Assembly (NCBI RefSeq): GCF_001305855.1
Contig: NZ_LIXZ01000009.1
Span: 1-64,000 of the forward strand
Length of the DNA stretch: 64,000 bases
From: Rossellomorea vietnamensis
Lineage (GTDB): Bacteria > Bacillota > Bacilli > Bacillales > Bacillaceae_B
Reading direction: 5' to 3'
How positions within the stretch are numbered: position 1 is the stretch's first letter; every line of letters starts with the position of its first letter. Positions 56,398 to 64,000 of the stretch are shown here, one piece after another. A model generated the notes under the pieces. It did no database searches and was not told the DNA's origin. It was given only the letters and a program-made list of their open reading frames with translations. A program made the translations under genes and the position numbers.

Positions 56398-58017
56398 ATG
56401 TCATCTAAATTAATAAGAGGAACGTTTATCTTAACGTTAGGGACCTTTATTTCGAAGTTTTTGGGTCTTTTTTATGTTATACCGTTTGATGATTTGTTAA
56501 AAGGTCATGAAGAAGGGGCATCCCTTTATCAATATGGATATGTACCTTATACGATCTTTCTGACAGTAGCGACTGCAGGAGTGCCACTGGCCGTTTCAAA
56601 ATTCGTTTCAAAATATAATGCCATCGGGGAATATGCCGTAGGGCGGAAATTATTTAAATCGGGGCTTGTGCTCATGACTCTGACAGGAGTTGTATCATTC
56701 CTCATCATGTATGCATTCGCACCGATTTTTGCAGAAATGACGATTAAAAGCGACGAGCAGGTCATTTCCGTCGCTCAGGTGACCACCGTCATCCGGGCCG
56801 TGAGCTTTGCCCTGATCATCATTCCGTTCATGAGTTTGATCCGCGGTTTCTTCCAGGGGCACCAATCCATGGGGCCGACAGCGGTTTCCCAGGTAATTGA
56901 ACAGATCGTCCGGATAGTCTTCCTCCTTGGCGGGATTTATGTCGTATTGAACATTATGGAAGGGACCGTGACAACGGCGATTTCCGTTGCGACATTCGCC
57001 GCTTTCGTAGGGGGGCTTGCCAGTCTTGGAGCATTGATCTGGTATTGGTTCAAACGGAAACCTCATTTGGATGAACTCCTTGAAGAGGACCGGGGGAATG
57101 AAGAGATTTCGTTAAAAGCGATGTACAAAGAGATCATTGCCTATTCGATTCCCTTCATTTTTGTCGGTCTCGCCAATCCATTGTTTCAACTGGTGGATCA
57201 GATCACCTTCAATACCGCCATGGCTGATATCGGGAATGCGAAAGTCTCAGACCACGCTTTTGCCGTATTGAACTTCTACACCCATAAGCTCGTGATCATT
57301 CCGGTGTCACTGGCGACAGCTTTCTCCATGACGCTGATTCCGCTCATTACGACCTCTTATACGAGTGGTGACCGGAAGACGATGCGCAGGAACATTGATC
57401 AAACCTTTCAGATTCTGTTGTTTCTGACCGTGCCGGCAGCACTAGGACTAGCCCTTTTGGCTGAACCGATGTATACATTGTTCTATCACAGCGATCCACT
57501 CGGAACCTCGATACTACGCTCGTATGCACCTGTAGCGATCCTGTTTGCACTATTTGCAGTTACCGCAGCGATTCTTCAAGGGATCGATGAGCAGAAGTTC
57601 ACGATTTTCAGTCTGCTTGTCGGCTTGTTTCTGAAGCTTGTACTGAATATCCCGCTCATTCGTCTGTTTGAAACACAGGGTGCTGTGCTTGCGACAACGA
57701 TTGGATATGTAGTGGCGATCCTGATCAATCTATATGTGATCAAAAAGTATGCACGATACCAGTTCAGGCTGATTTTGAGAAGGACCATGTTTATCGGCGC
57801 ATTGAATGCCGCCATGGCCGTGGTCGTATTGGTTCTGTATAGTATCCTGGTTAGATTCCTTAGTCCGGAGACAGGATTCCAATCGATCCTACTCGTTGCC
57901 ATTTGCGGTGGAGTGGGAGCACTCGTTTACTTCTACCTGAGCTTAAGAAGCAAACTCGCAGACCGGTTGTTCGGTGACAAGATTTCAAAAATCCGCAGTA
58001 AACTGCGCATTGGGTAA
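56398..58017 (+). CDS. ytgP: YtgP, MOP-superfamily lipid flippase
   Basis: 539 aa with about fourteen spans, polysaccharide-synthase/MurJ-like. The N-terminus (RGTFILTLGTFISKFLGLFY) and length match B. subtilis YtgP (544), which can flip lipid II together with Amj. AGAGAGGG before the ATG. Confidence 0.9.
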   Translation: MSSKLIRGTFILTLGTFISKFLGLFYVIPFDDLLKGHEEGASLYQYGYVPYTIFLTVATAGVPLAVSKFVSKYNAIGEYAVGRKLFKSGLVLMTLTGVVSFLIMYAFAPIFAEMTIKSDEQVISVAQVTTVIRAVSFALIIIPFMSLIRGFFQGHQSMGPTAVSQVIEQIVRIVFLLGGIYVVLNIMEGTVTTAISVATFAAFVGGLASLGALIWYWFKRKPHLDELLEEDRGNEEISLKAMYKEIIAYSIPFIFVGLANPLFQLVDQITFNTAMADIGNAKVSDHAFAVLNFYTHKLVIIPVSLATAFSMTLIPLITTSYTSGDRKTMRRNIDQTFQILLFLTVPAALGLALLAEPMYTLFYHSDPLGTSILRSYAPVAILFALFAVTAAILQGIDEQKFTIFSLLVGLFLKLVLNIPLIRLFETQGAVLATTIGYVVAILINLYVIKKYARYQFRLILRRTMFIGALNAAMAVVVLVLYSILVRFLSPETGFQSILLVAICGGVGALVYFYLSLRSKLADRLFGDKISKIRSKLRIG

Positions 58018-58020
58018 AAG

Positions 58021-58053
58021 AAAAAGGGATGATCCGTCGTCATCCCTTTTTTA
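58021..58053 (+). terminator. ytgP terminator
   Basis: AAAAAGGGATGA / TCATCCCTTTTT, 12-bp stem, 7-nt loop, T-run. Confidence 0.9.
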
Positions 58054-58166
58054 TTTTGATTAAAGCTGCTTACCTTCAGCAGTCTGTGTTAAGAATAATA
58101 GAAGGAAGGGCCACATGCCCGCTGGAGACCGGTAAAATAGGAAAAACCAAACGGAGAGTGATTGAA

Positions 58167-58886
58167 ATGAGAATAGATAAAATGCTTGCGAATATGGGCT
58201 ACGGCAGCCGTAAGGAAGTAAAGAAATTATTAAAAGATGGCGGCCTTCAAGTGAATGGGGACGTCGTCAAGGACGGAAAGGTCCATATTGATACAGAAAA
58301 GGATACCGTCATGCTGTACGGTGAACAGGTCGAGTATAAGGAATACATCTACCTGCTGATGAATAAGCCGCCTGGAGTCATTTCCGCCACTGAGGACGGC
58401 CAGGATGAAACAGTGATTGATCTCCTCCAGCTGGAAGATCAAATCTTCAATCCGTTTCCAGTGGGAAGACTGGATAAGGATACGGAAGGCTTCCTCCTCA
58501 TTACGAATGACGGTCAATTATCCCACCAGCTTCTTTCACCGAAGCGCCATGTGCCAAAGACGTATTTTGCCGTGATCGACGGGGAAGTGACCGAAGCCGA
58601 TGTGGAAGCGTTCAAAAAAGGTGTCACATTGGATGATGGGTATGAAACGAAGCCGGGGGATTTAACCATTTTAAAATCGGGTTTGACTTCTGATATCGAA
58701 TTGACGATTACGGAAGGGAAATTCCATCAGGTGAAAAGGATGTTTGAAAGTGTCGGGAAGCACGTGGTCTATCTGAAGCGTTTGACCATGGGACCTCTTG
58801 AGCTTGATGAAGACCTGGAGCTTGGGGAGTACCGTGAACTGACGGAAGAGGAAGTAACGCTCCTGAAGGAATATAAACCACAATAA
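58167..58886 (+). CDS. ytzG: RsuA/RluB-family pseudouridine synthase
   Basis: 239 aa. An N-terminal S4 RNA-binding domain (RIDKMLANMGYGSRKEVKKLL) is followed by the catalytic domain with the Asp motif GRLDKDTEGFLL. It isomerises a uridine in 16S rRNA. ATG 58167 is 10 nt after GGAG; the longer frame from 58029 runs through the terminator region and is not real. Position after ytgP fits B. subtilis YtzG. Confidence 0.88.
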   Translation: MRIDKMLANMGYGSRKEVKKLLKDGGLQVNGDVVKDGKVHIDTEKDTVMLYGEQVEYKEYIYLLMNKPPGVISATEDGQDETVIDLLQLEDQIFNPFPVGRLDKDTEGFLLITNDGQLSHQLLSPKRHVPKTYFAVIDGEVTEADVEAFKKGVTLDDGYETKPGDLTILKSGLTSDIELTITEGKFHQVKRMFESVGKHVVYLKRLTMGPLELDEDLELGEYRELTEEEVTLLKEYKPQ

Positions 58887-58890
58887 AAAA

Positions 58891-58932
58891 ACGGGGCAGC
58901 ACCCTTGGTTAAAGGTGCTGTCCCGTTTTTTT
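58891..58932 (+). terminator. Terminator of the pseudouridine synthase gene
   Basis: ACGGGGCAGCACC / GGTGCTGTCCCGT, 13-bp stem with one wobble, then T-run. Confidence 0.92.
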
Positions 58933-58998
58933 GTTATTTTAGTAAGTGTAGTCCGTTATTAGTTCTTTTAAGTTCAGTCTGCAGCCGTCAATGTCCGT

Positions 58999-59220
58999 TT
59001 AGGACGTCAGCTTTACTTTCTTCTCCGTAGTCGTCCACTGGCCGCGGCTCGGGCTTTGGACGAGGTCGTTATAAGCTAACACGTTGAGATCTCTTTGTAT
59101 GGTGCGAGGAGTAATGCCAAATTCGTCTACAAGATCTTGAGTTGTTACAGTACCCTTCTGTTTGATGTACATGTATACAGCTTTGATTCTAGTGAGCATA
59201 CGATTGGTTGAAGGTTTCAA
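58999..59220 (-). CDS. ytzE: DeoR-type HTH protein YtzE
   Basis: 73 aa, only a winged-helix DNA-binding domain (TTQDLVDEFGITPRTIQRDLNVL), no effector domain. TTG start 8 nt after GGGAG. Sequence and length match B. subtilis YtzE almost fully. Target unknown. Confidence 0.9.
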   Translation of the reverse strand: MKPSTNRMLTRIKAVYMYIKQKGTVTTQDLVDEFGITPRTIQRDLNVLAYNDLVQSPSRGQWTTTEKKVKLTS

Positions 59221-59578
59221 AAAACCACTCCCTCATCATTTTTCCGAAAGGCAAAGACTACATGCGTCATGTGTGCACCTCACGTGCTACCATATGTACT
59301 ATGCGCTTTAGACAACCCCTTTTCTACAAATAGAGTTTACTCATATGATGTCAGACAATTACATTGTACTCCTAATCCGACAAAATTTCTAGAATATTGT
59401 CCAAATTTACAAACAATTTACCTAGTAACTTCATGGATGTATTCCTAGAATATGCAGAAAATGCTAAAAATATGTATTAATATCTATAAAGCTCTTCTGG
59501 TGTAGAGTATTGCTACCTCACAGATGATAGGAAGTAGTTGAATTGTGCTAGAGGTAGGAATAAAACGTAGAGCGTTCC
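59221..59578. other. AT-rich gap, no gene seen
   Basis: Very AT-rich up to about 59490; no frame with a start and ribosome binding site. It presumably holds the ytzE promoter. Confidence 0.5.
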
Positions 59579-59658
59579 TTTCCGCTGCAGGCACTTGCTT
59601 TCCGGCGGGGAGGAAGTTGAACTCACGCCCCGCGGAAAGCGAGCACCTGGAGCGGAAA
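59579..59658. repeat. GC-rich imperfect hairpin repeat
   Basis: Arms of about 31 nt: 59579-59610 (TTTCCGCTGCAGGCACTTGC...) and 59628-59658 (...GAGCACCTGGAGCGGAAA) are inverted copies with few mismatches. Wording such as CTTTCCGCGGGG and CAGGTGCTCGCTTTCCG is known to me from dispersed repeats of other Bacillus genomes. It stands out as GC-rich within an AT-rich gap. Confidence 0.75.
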
Positions 59659-59845
59659 TCAACCAACCTCTCGCTACATCAAAAGCAACAATGTTTACGA
59701 AAATTGCTTTATTAAAAGATAAACGATTTCAACCTTTGAAAAGTTTTCATAAGTAGGATTTTTCTTCATTCGCCCCGTTTGGATTTCCCCGTCAAACAGT
59801 ATAAAATGGGAGGGGAAGAAAATACATATAAAGCAGGTGGAGTGA

Positions 59846-61252
59846 ATGAGTATCAATTGGACAAATGAAGTCGAGAAACGGAAAGATGATTTGCTTAAGG
59901 ACTTGCAGAAATTCCTTCAGATTAAAAGTGTGCTTGATGAAGAGAACGCGACAGAAGATGCACCCCTTGGGAAAGGTGTGAAGGAAGCCCTTTCCTACCT
60001 TTTGACACTTGGGGAGAAGGACGGTTTCACTCCTAAGAACGTCGATCATCTTGCCGGGCATTTAGAATTCGGTGAAGGGACGGACCTCCTCGGCATTCTT
60101 TGCCATGTGGATGTGGTTCCGGAAGGGGACGGATGGAGTGTCGACCCTTATGGCGGTGAGATCAAGGACGGGAAGATCTTTGCCCGCGGAGCGATCGATG
60201 ACAAGGGACCGACGATGGCCGCTTATTATGCCATGAAAATCGTCAAGGATCTGGATCCAACCTTCAATAAGAGGATCCGCATGATCATCGGGACGGATGA
60301 AGAAAGCGATTGGAGATGCGTGGAGCATTATTTCAAAAACGAGGAAATGCCGACGATGGGATTTGCACCTGATGCCGATTTCCCGATCATCCATGCAGAA
60401 AAAGGGATCGCGGATTATGATCTTGTTCAGGTGAAGCCCGAGGAGGTTGCTGAATCAGGGATCAAAGTCCTTTCCTTCGAGTCCGGCCGCCGGTATAACA
60501 TGGTACCTGATTTTGCAAAGGCGATCATGGCTGTCGATGAGGACCATACGAAATGGGTACAGGATTTTGAAATCTTCACAAAAGATGAAGGAGTCAAAGG
60601 AAGCTATTATATTGAAAATGGGGAGCTTGTGTTCCAGGTGGAAGGCGTATCCTCCCACGGGATGGAGCCTGACAATGGAAAAAACGCAGGACTTTATTTA
60701 GCCGCTTTCTTATCAAAATTGCCACTCTCCTCTCAAGGGGAGCAGTTCTTTGAATTTACGACAAAGCATTTCTTCAAGGATTCAAGGGGAATCCAGCTTG
60801 GTGTCAGCTATACGGACGACATTACGGGGGATCTGACCATCAATGTAGGGAAGCTCCGCTACTCGGAAGCTGAAGGCGGACGATTGGGCTTGAACATGCG
60901 TTATCCGGTGACGTTTGATATGGATAAAGGAAAGAGCATCATCGAGAACGTTAAGGGATATTCCATCGAGAATTTCACGGACAGCAAACCTCATCATGTT
61001 TCCAAGGATGATGAACTCGTACAGACCCTGAAAAAAGTATATGAAGATCAAACAGGCGAAAGAGGCGAGTTATTGAGTATCGGCGGAGGGACATATGCGA
61101 GAAGTCTGGAAGCCGGTGTAGCCTTCGGGGCATTATTCCCGGGTCGCGAAGATATTGCCCATCAGAAGGATGAATATATGTATATAGAGGATCTTCTTAA
61201 AGCGACGGCCATATACGCCCAGGCGATTTATGAATTAGCGTGTGAAGCATAA
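59846..61252 (+). CDS. pepV: Dipeptidase PepV (M20 metallopeptidase)
   Basis: 468 aa. Zinc ligands H87 in CHVDVVP, D118/D119 in GAIDDKGP and Glu in GTDEESDW; a lid domain lies between. It cleaves dipeptides with broad specificity. AGGTGG before the ATG. dat follows 23 nt later. Confidence 0.93.
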   Translation: MSINWTNEVEKRKDDLLKDLQKFLQIKSVLDEENATEDAPLGKGVKEALSYLLTLGEKDGFTPKNVDHLAGHLEFGEGTDLLGILCHVDVVPEGDGWSVDPYGGEIKDGKIFARGAIDDKGPTMAAYYAMKIVKDLDPTFNKRIRMIIGTDEESDWRCVEHYFKNEEMPTMGFAPDADFPIIHAEKGIADYDLVQVKPEEVAESGIKVLSFESGRRYNMVPDFAKAIMAVDEDHTKWVQDFEIFTKDEGVKGSYYIENGELVFQVEGVSSHGMEPDNGKNAGLYLAAFLSKLPLSSQGEQFFEFTTKHFFKDSRGIQLGVSYTDDITGDLTINVGKLRYSEAEGGRLGLNMRYPVTFDMDKGKSIIENVKGYSIENFTDSKPHHVSKDDELVQTLKKVYEDQTGERGELLSIGGGTYARSLEAGVAFGALFPGREDIAHQKDEYMYIEDLLKATAIYAQAIYELACEA

Positions 61253-61275
61253 GAGAGAGTGGGGGAGAGGCTAGG

Positions 61276-62124
61276 ATGAACACAGTATTTGTAAACGGGG
61301 AACTGATCGATCGCGACAAGGCGAAGGTCGATATCGAGGACCGGGGTTATCAATTCGGTGACGGCATCTATGAAGTGATCCGGGTGTACGGTGGAAACAC
61401 ATTCACCATGAAAGAGCATATGGAAAGACTATATCAAAGCGCAGAAAAAATGAAGCTTTCCATCCCGTATGAAGAAGGGGATTTCACATCAAAACTCCTT
61501 CATTTGATTGACCTCAATGGGGTCAGGGACGGAATCGTATATGTACAAGTGACACGAGGTGTATCAGCACGTCAGCATCATTTTCCTCGAGAAGATGTAG
61601 TGGGAAGTGTCGTTGCGTATACAAAGGATTTCCCTGTACCTGCCCTCCAGATGCAAGAAGGGGTAACAGCCAAGCTCGTCGAAGATATCAGATGGCTGCG
61701 CTGTGACATAAAGAGCCTTAATCTGCTTGGGAACCTTCTGGCAAAACAGGAGGCGGCGTCAATGGGCCACTTTGAAGCAATTCTGCATCGCGGCGAAACA
61801 GTAACCGAAGGCTCCTCTTCCAATGCCTTTATGGTGAAAAACGGGGTCATTTACACGCATCCCGTTACAAATCTGATCCTGAATGGAATCACAAGGAGAG
61901 TCATTGAAGAACTATGCAGAAAAAATGGGCTTTCTTTTCAAGAAGAGACGTTTTCCGTTTCTGAATTGATGAAAGCGGAGGAAGTATTCATTGCCAGTAC
62001 CACTTCAGAAGTGATGCCTGTAGTCGAAATTGATGGACAGGAAATCGGAGAAGGAACACCAGGTGCTGTCACGAAAAGGCTTCAGGAGCTATTCAATGAA
62101 AGAAAAGGAATGGAAGCCCGTTAA
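61276..62124 (+). CDS. dat: D-amino-acid aminotransferase Dat
   Basis: 282 aa fold-type IV PLP enzyme. Catalytic lysine K146 in CDIKSLNLLGN; substrate motif GVSARQHHFP. It makes D-glutamate and D-alanine for peptidoglycan. Pairing with pepV is seen in other Bacillaceae. Confidence 0.95.
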   Translation: MNTVFVNGELIDRDKAKVDIEDRGYQFGDGIYEVIRVYGGNTFTMKEHMERLYQSAEKMKLSIPYEEGDFTSKLLHLIDLNGVRDGIVYVQVTRGVSARQHHFPREDVVGSVVAYTKDFPVPALQMQEGVTAKLVEDIRWLRCDIKSLNLLGNLLAKQEAASMGHFEAILHRGETVTEGSSSNAFMVKNGVIYTHPVTNLILNGITRRVIEELCRKNGLSFQEETFSVSELMKAEEVFIASTTSEVMPVVEIDGQEIGEGTPGAVTKRLQELFNERKGMEAR

Positions 62125-62142
62125 ACAAGTTGGAGGCCATAC

Positions 62143-62418
62143 ATGTTGATTTGTTCACAACCATTTATGAAGACCGAACGAAGAATAGAAGACAACCAGC
62201 AATTCACGGTAGAGACGGAGGAGCATCTTTATTTGTACAGTGACCGGATCGTCACTCCGACAAAAAGCTTCACCATTAAGGATGTGATGGATGTGTCAAG
62301 TAAGCCCCTGTCCGCTTACTATACATTTTTGTATCTTCACACCATCGAAGGGGTCTGGACGTTCGTCGTAAAATCTTCTCCCGAACAATTCATCTCACAT
62401 TATCATAGCGTTAAATGA
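62143..62418 (+). CDS. Uncharacterised protein downstream of dat
   Basis: 91 aa, soluble, beta-rich: VETEEHLYLYSDRIVTPTKSFTIKDVMDVS. GGAGG is 9 nt before the ATG, and the gap to dat is only 18 nt, so it is in the same operon. PH-like fold is a guess; I recognise no family. Confidence 0.75.
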   Translation: MLICSQPFMKTERRIEDNQQFTVETEEHLYLYSDRIVTPTKSFTIKDVMDVSSKPLSAYYTFLYLHTIEGVWTFVVKSSPEQFISHYHSVK

Positions 62419-62426
62419 ACATAAGA

Positions 62427-62458
62427 AAGAGGCTGCCGCATATTGGGCAGCCTCTTGG
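62427..62458. terminator. Terminator between the dat operon and ytkP
   Basis: AAGAGGCTGCC / GGCAGCCTCTT, 11-bp stem, between convergent genes; T-rich on both outward sides. Confidence 0.82.
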
Positions 62459-62465
62459 CATTTTA

Positions 62466-63395
62466 TTAAAATCTGAATAAGTCACTTGATAGATAACGTT
62501 CTCCCGTATCGCAGGCGATGCAGACGACGACATCTTCAGGCGATAATTTTTTCGCCACTTCGATCGCGGCGTAACATGCGGCCCCTGATGATGGTCCGAC
62601 TAAGATTCCTTCTTCGCTTGCCATTCTGCGGGCAATGTCATAGGCCTGTTCGTCTTCGATTTTATGAATTTCATCATATACATCCGTATTCAGAATGTCT
62701 GGAACGAAGCCTGGACTTGTACCGACCAATTTATGCTTGCCTGGTTTCCCACCTGATAGGACGGGCGACCCCGCCGGCTCCACTACATGGACAGCGAGCT
62801 CGGGATAGTGCTCTTTCAACACTTCACCTGTTCCGGTGATCGTTCCCCCTGTTCCCGCCGTAGCTACGAATGCCGATAATGGCTTGCCGATTTCCTTCAT
62901 GGCTTCGACGATTTCAAGGGCCGTTGTCTTCCGGTGGGCGTCCGGATTCGCATCGTTTTCAAATTGCATGGGCATGAAGCTGTTAGGGATTTTCTCCGTC
63001 AATTCTTTCGCTTTCTCGATAGCACCGGGCATTTTCTCATCCCCCGGTGTCAATACCACTTCAGCTCCATAGGCTTTCAAGAGGTTGATGCGCTCTTGAG
63101 TCATCGTATCCGGCATAACAAGGATGGCACGATAGCCCCGTGCCGCTGCATTCATGGCAAGGCCGATACCTGTGTTTCCACTGGTAGGTTCGATGATGGT
63201 CGAACCTTCCTTCAAGAAGCCTTCTTTTTCCGCTTCGACGATCATTTGATAGGCGGCTCTGTCCTTGACGCTTTTACTCGGATTGTAGAATTCTAATTTC
63301 ACATATACATCTGCACCGTCAGCAGGGTTTAACCGATTTAATTTTACAAGGGGGGTGTCCCCGATCAAGTCTGCGATATTTTGTACTACTTTCAT
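62466..63395 (-). CDS. ytkP: Cysteine synthase-like protein YtkP (CysK family)
   Basis: 309 aa. PLP lysine in NPSKSVKDR, substrate loop PTSGNTGIG, and phosphate loop GTGGTITGTG. It forms cysteine from O-acetylserine and sulfide by family. YtkP is the second CysK-like protein of B. subtilis in this neighbourhood; the main CysK may be elsewhere. I prefer ATG 63395, 6 nt after AAAGGAAG, over the ATG at 63401. Confidence 0.9.
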   Translation of the reverse strand: MKVVQNIADLIGDTPLVKLNRLNPADGADVYVKLEFYNPSKSVKDRAAYQMIVEAEKEGFLKEGSTIIEPTSGNTGIGLAMNAAARGYRAILVMPDTMTQERINLLKAYGAEVVLTPGDEKMPGAIEKAKELTEKIPNSFMPMQFENDANPDAHRKTTALEIVEAMKEIGKPLSAFVATAGTGGTITGTGEVLKEHYPELAVHVVEPAGSPVLSGGKPGKHKLVGTSPGFVPDILNTDVYDEIHKIEDEQAYDIARRMASEEGILVGPSSGAACYAAIEVAKKLSPEDVVVCIACDTGERYLSSDLFRF

Positions 63396-63560
63396 GTTCA
63401 TCTTCCTTTCAGAAAACTTTCTTCTTCTATCGTACTAATTCAGACAAATCTTATCAAATAAATTAGCTTTGTATTTCATTTTTGTTGCATTTCCTTCTAG
63501 TCATTCTCTCTCATGACACATTTTGCTAAAATGAAAGTAATAACAGAAAGGACGGATGAT

Positions 63561-64000
63561 ATGTTGAAAGCCCACTATTTCTTTGCCCTTTCCCTGTCAG
63601 AGGAAACGAAAAAGTATATTAACGCATGCATGGAGCCGATGAGGCTTGGGGACTCGTTCAAGAAGTGGGTCTACCCGGAGGATTATCACCTGACCCTTGC
63701 CTTTTTAGGGAGTGCGGATGAACTCGGGCCGGTCATGGATAAAGTGGGGAGGTTGACGCATCCTTCTTTTCCATTGACCTTGAGCGGGTTTGGTACGTTC
63801 GGAAAGGGTGATTCCCCGAGAATCCTGTGGATGGGGGTCGAGCTTTCCGGGTTGCTGCACCGTCTCAGGGACCTTGTGTATGGTGCATGTGAAGAAGCGG
63901 GCTTTCAATTGGATCTGAGACCATTTTCACCTCATATCACAGTGGGGCGGAAATGGAGTGAGGAGTATTCCTTTACCCATGAGTGGCTGGATCGATTCCA
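63561..64000 (+). CDS. thpR: RNA 2',3'-cyclic phosphodiesterase ThpR (partial)
   Basis: N-terminal 146 residues; cut by the window end. Both HxT motifs of the 2H superfamily are seen: YHLTLAFLG and FSPHITVGRKW. Homologue of B. subtilis YtlP. ATG 63561 is 6 nt after AAAGGACG. Confidence 0.92.
   Translation, partial: MLKAHYFFALSLSEETKKYINACMEPMRLGDSFKKWVYPEDYHLTLAFLGSADELGPVMDKVGRLTHPSFPLTLSGFGTFGKGDSPRILWMGVELSGLLHRLRDLVYGACEEAGFQLDLRPFSPHITVGRKWSEEYSFTHEWLDRF

Noticed and set aside
60069-60085. GGGACGGACCTC inside pepV, matching the hairpin-family core
   Set aside because: No inverted partner nearby, and the bases encode conserved residues (EGTDLLG); chance match.

Overview
The window is a core chromosomal segment of an endospore-forming member of the Bacillaceae (Firmicutes). 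Evidence is strong AAGGAGG-type ribosome binding sites with frequent TTG and GTG starts, spore-lineage genes (Cse60, YteA), Bacillus-type S-box and T-box leaders, a SigL (-24/-12) promoter, and gene content that follows the ytf-yth-ytk-ytl-ytm-ytp neighbourhood of Bacillus subtilis with rearrangements. No prophage, CRISPR array or intact insertion sequence is visible. A Rossellomorea/Bacillus-like species is a guess; the family-level call is firm.

Layout. 1-868: the 3' tail of a tRNA array (Asp, Phe, His, Gly, Ile, Asn, Ser, Glu) in the order of the end of the B. subtilis trnB cluster, with an unusual structured insert between Asp and Phe. 1.2-9.2 kb: glgBCDAP, a complete glycogen synthesis and breakdown operon. 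9.2-18.8 kb: yteA, menA, and the menF-D-H-B-E-C operon that makes menaquinone, with a hairpin between menB and menE. 18.8-23.5 kb: an SDR, a YthAB-type quinol oxidase, a Zur-controlled zinc-binding lipoprotein without its permease, and yidD. 23.7-32.6 kb: luxS, several small Bacillaceae proteins (two under 60 codons), a holin-like protein, ytkD, the ytlA-C-D ABC importer, ytmA/ytmB and bioY. 32.7-36.5 kb: a tiny membrane protein, then divergent pckA (CcpN-like operator) and metK (SAM riboswitch). 36.5-44.5 kb: ytoA, ytpA-ytpB, a secreted M6 metalloprotease, a luciferase-like oxidoreductase, and ytqB-ytqA. 44.6-51.2 kb: small proteins, an MFS transporter, a cupin, and a SigL system: a PAS/AAA+/Fis activator followed by palindromic upstream sites, a -24/-12 promoter and a permease plus 3-hydroxybutyrate dehydrogenase. 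51.2-64 kb: T-box-leuS, a rhodanese, cse60, ytfP, ytgP, a pseudouridine synthase, ytzE, pepV-dat, ytkP, and the start of thpR.

How the parts fit. Most of the window is ordinary housekeeping. Menaquinone from the men genes feeds the YthAB oxidase. The glycogen operon and pckA both concern carbon storage and gluconeogenesis. The 3-hydroxybutyrate module is placed under nitrogen/carbon-type control (SigL plus a candidate cre site).

The least ordinary material is non-coding: a four-member family of terminator-like hairpins built on one GGGACGGACCTC stem, two other long imperfect hairpin repeats (24.8 kb and 59.6 kb), the tRNA-array insert, and the repeated GTCCG/CGGAC dyads ahead of the SigL promoter. 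I did not find a clearly new multi-gene system.
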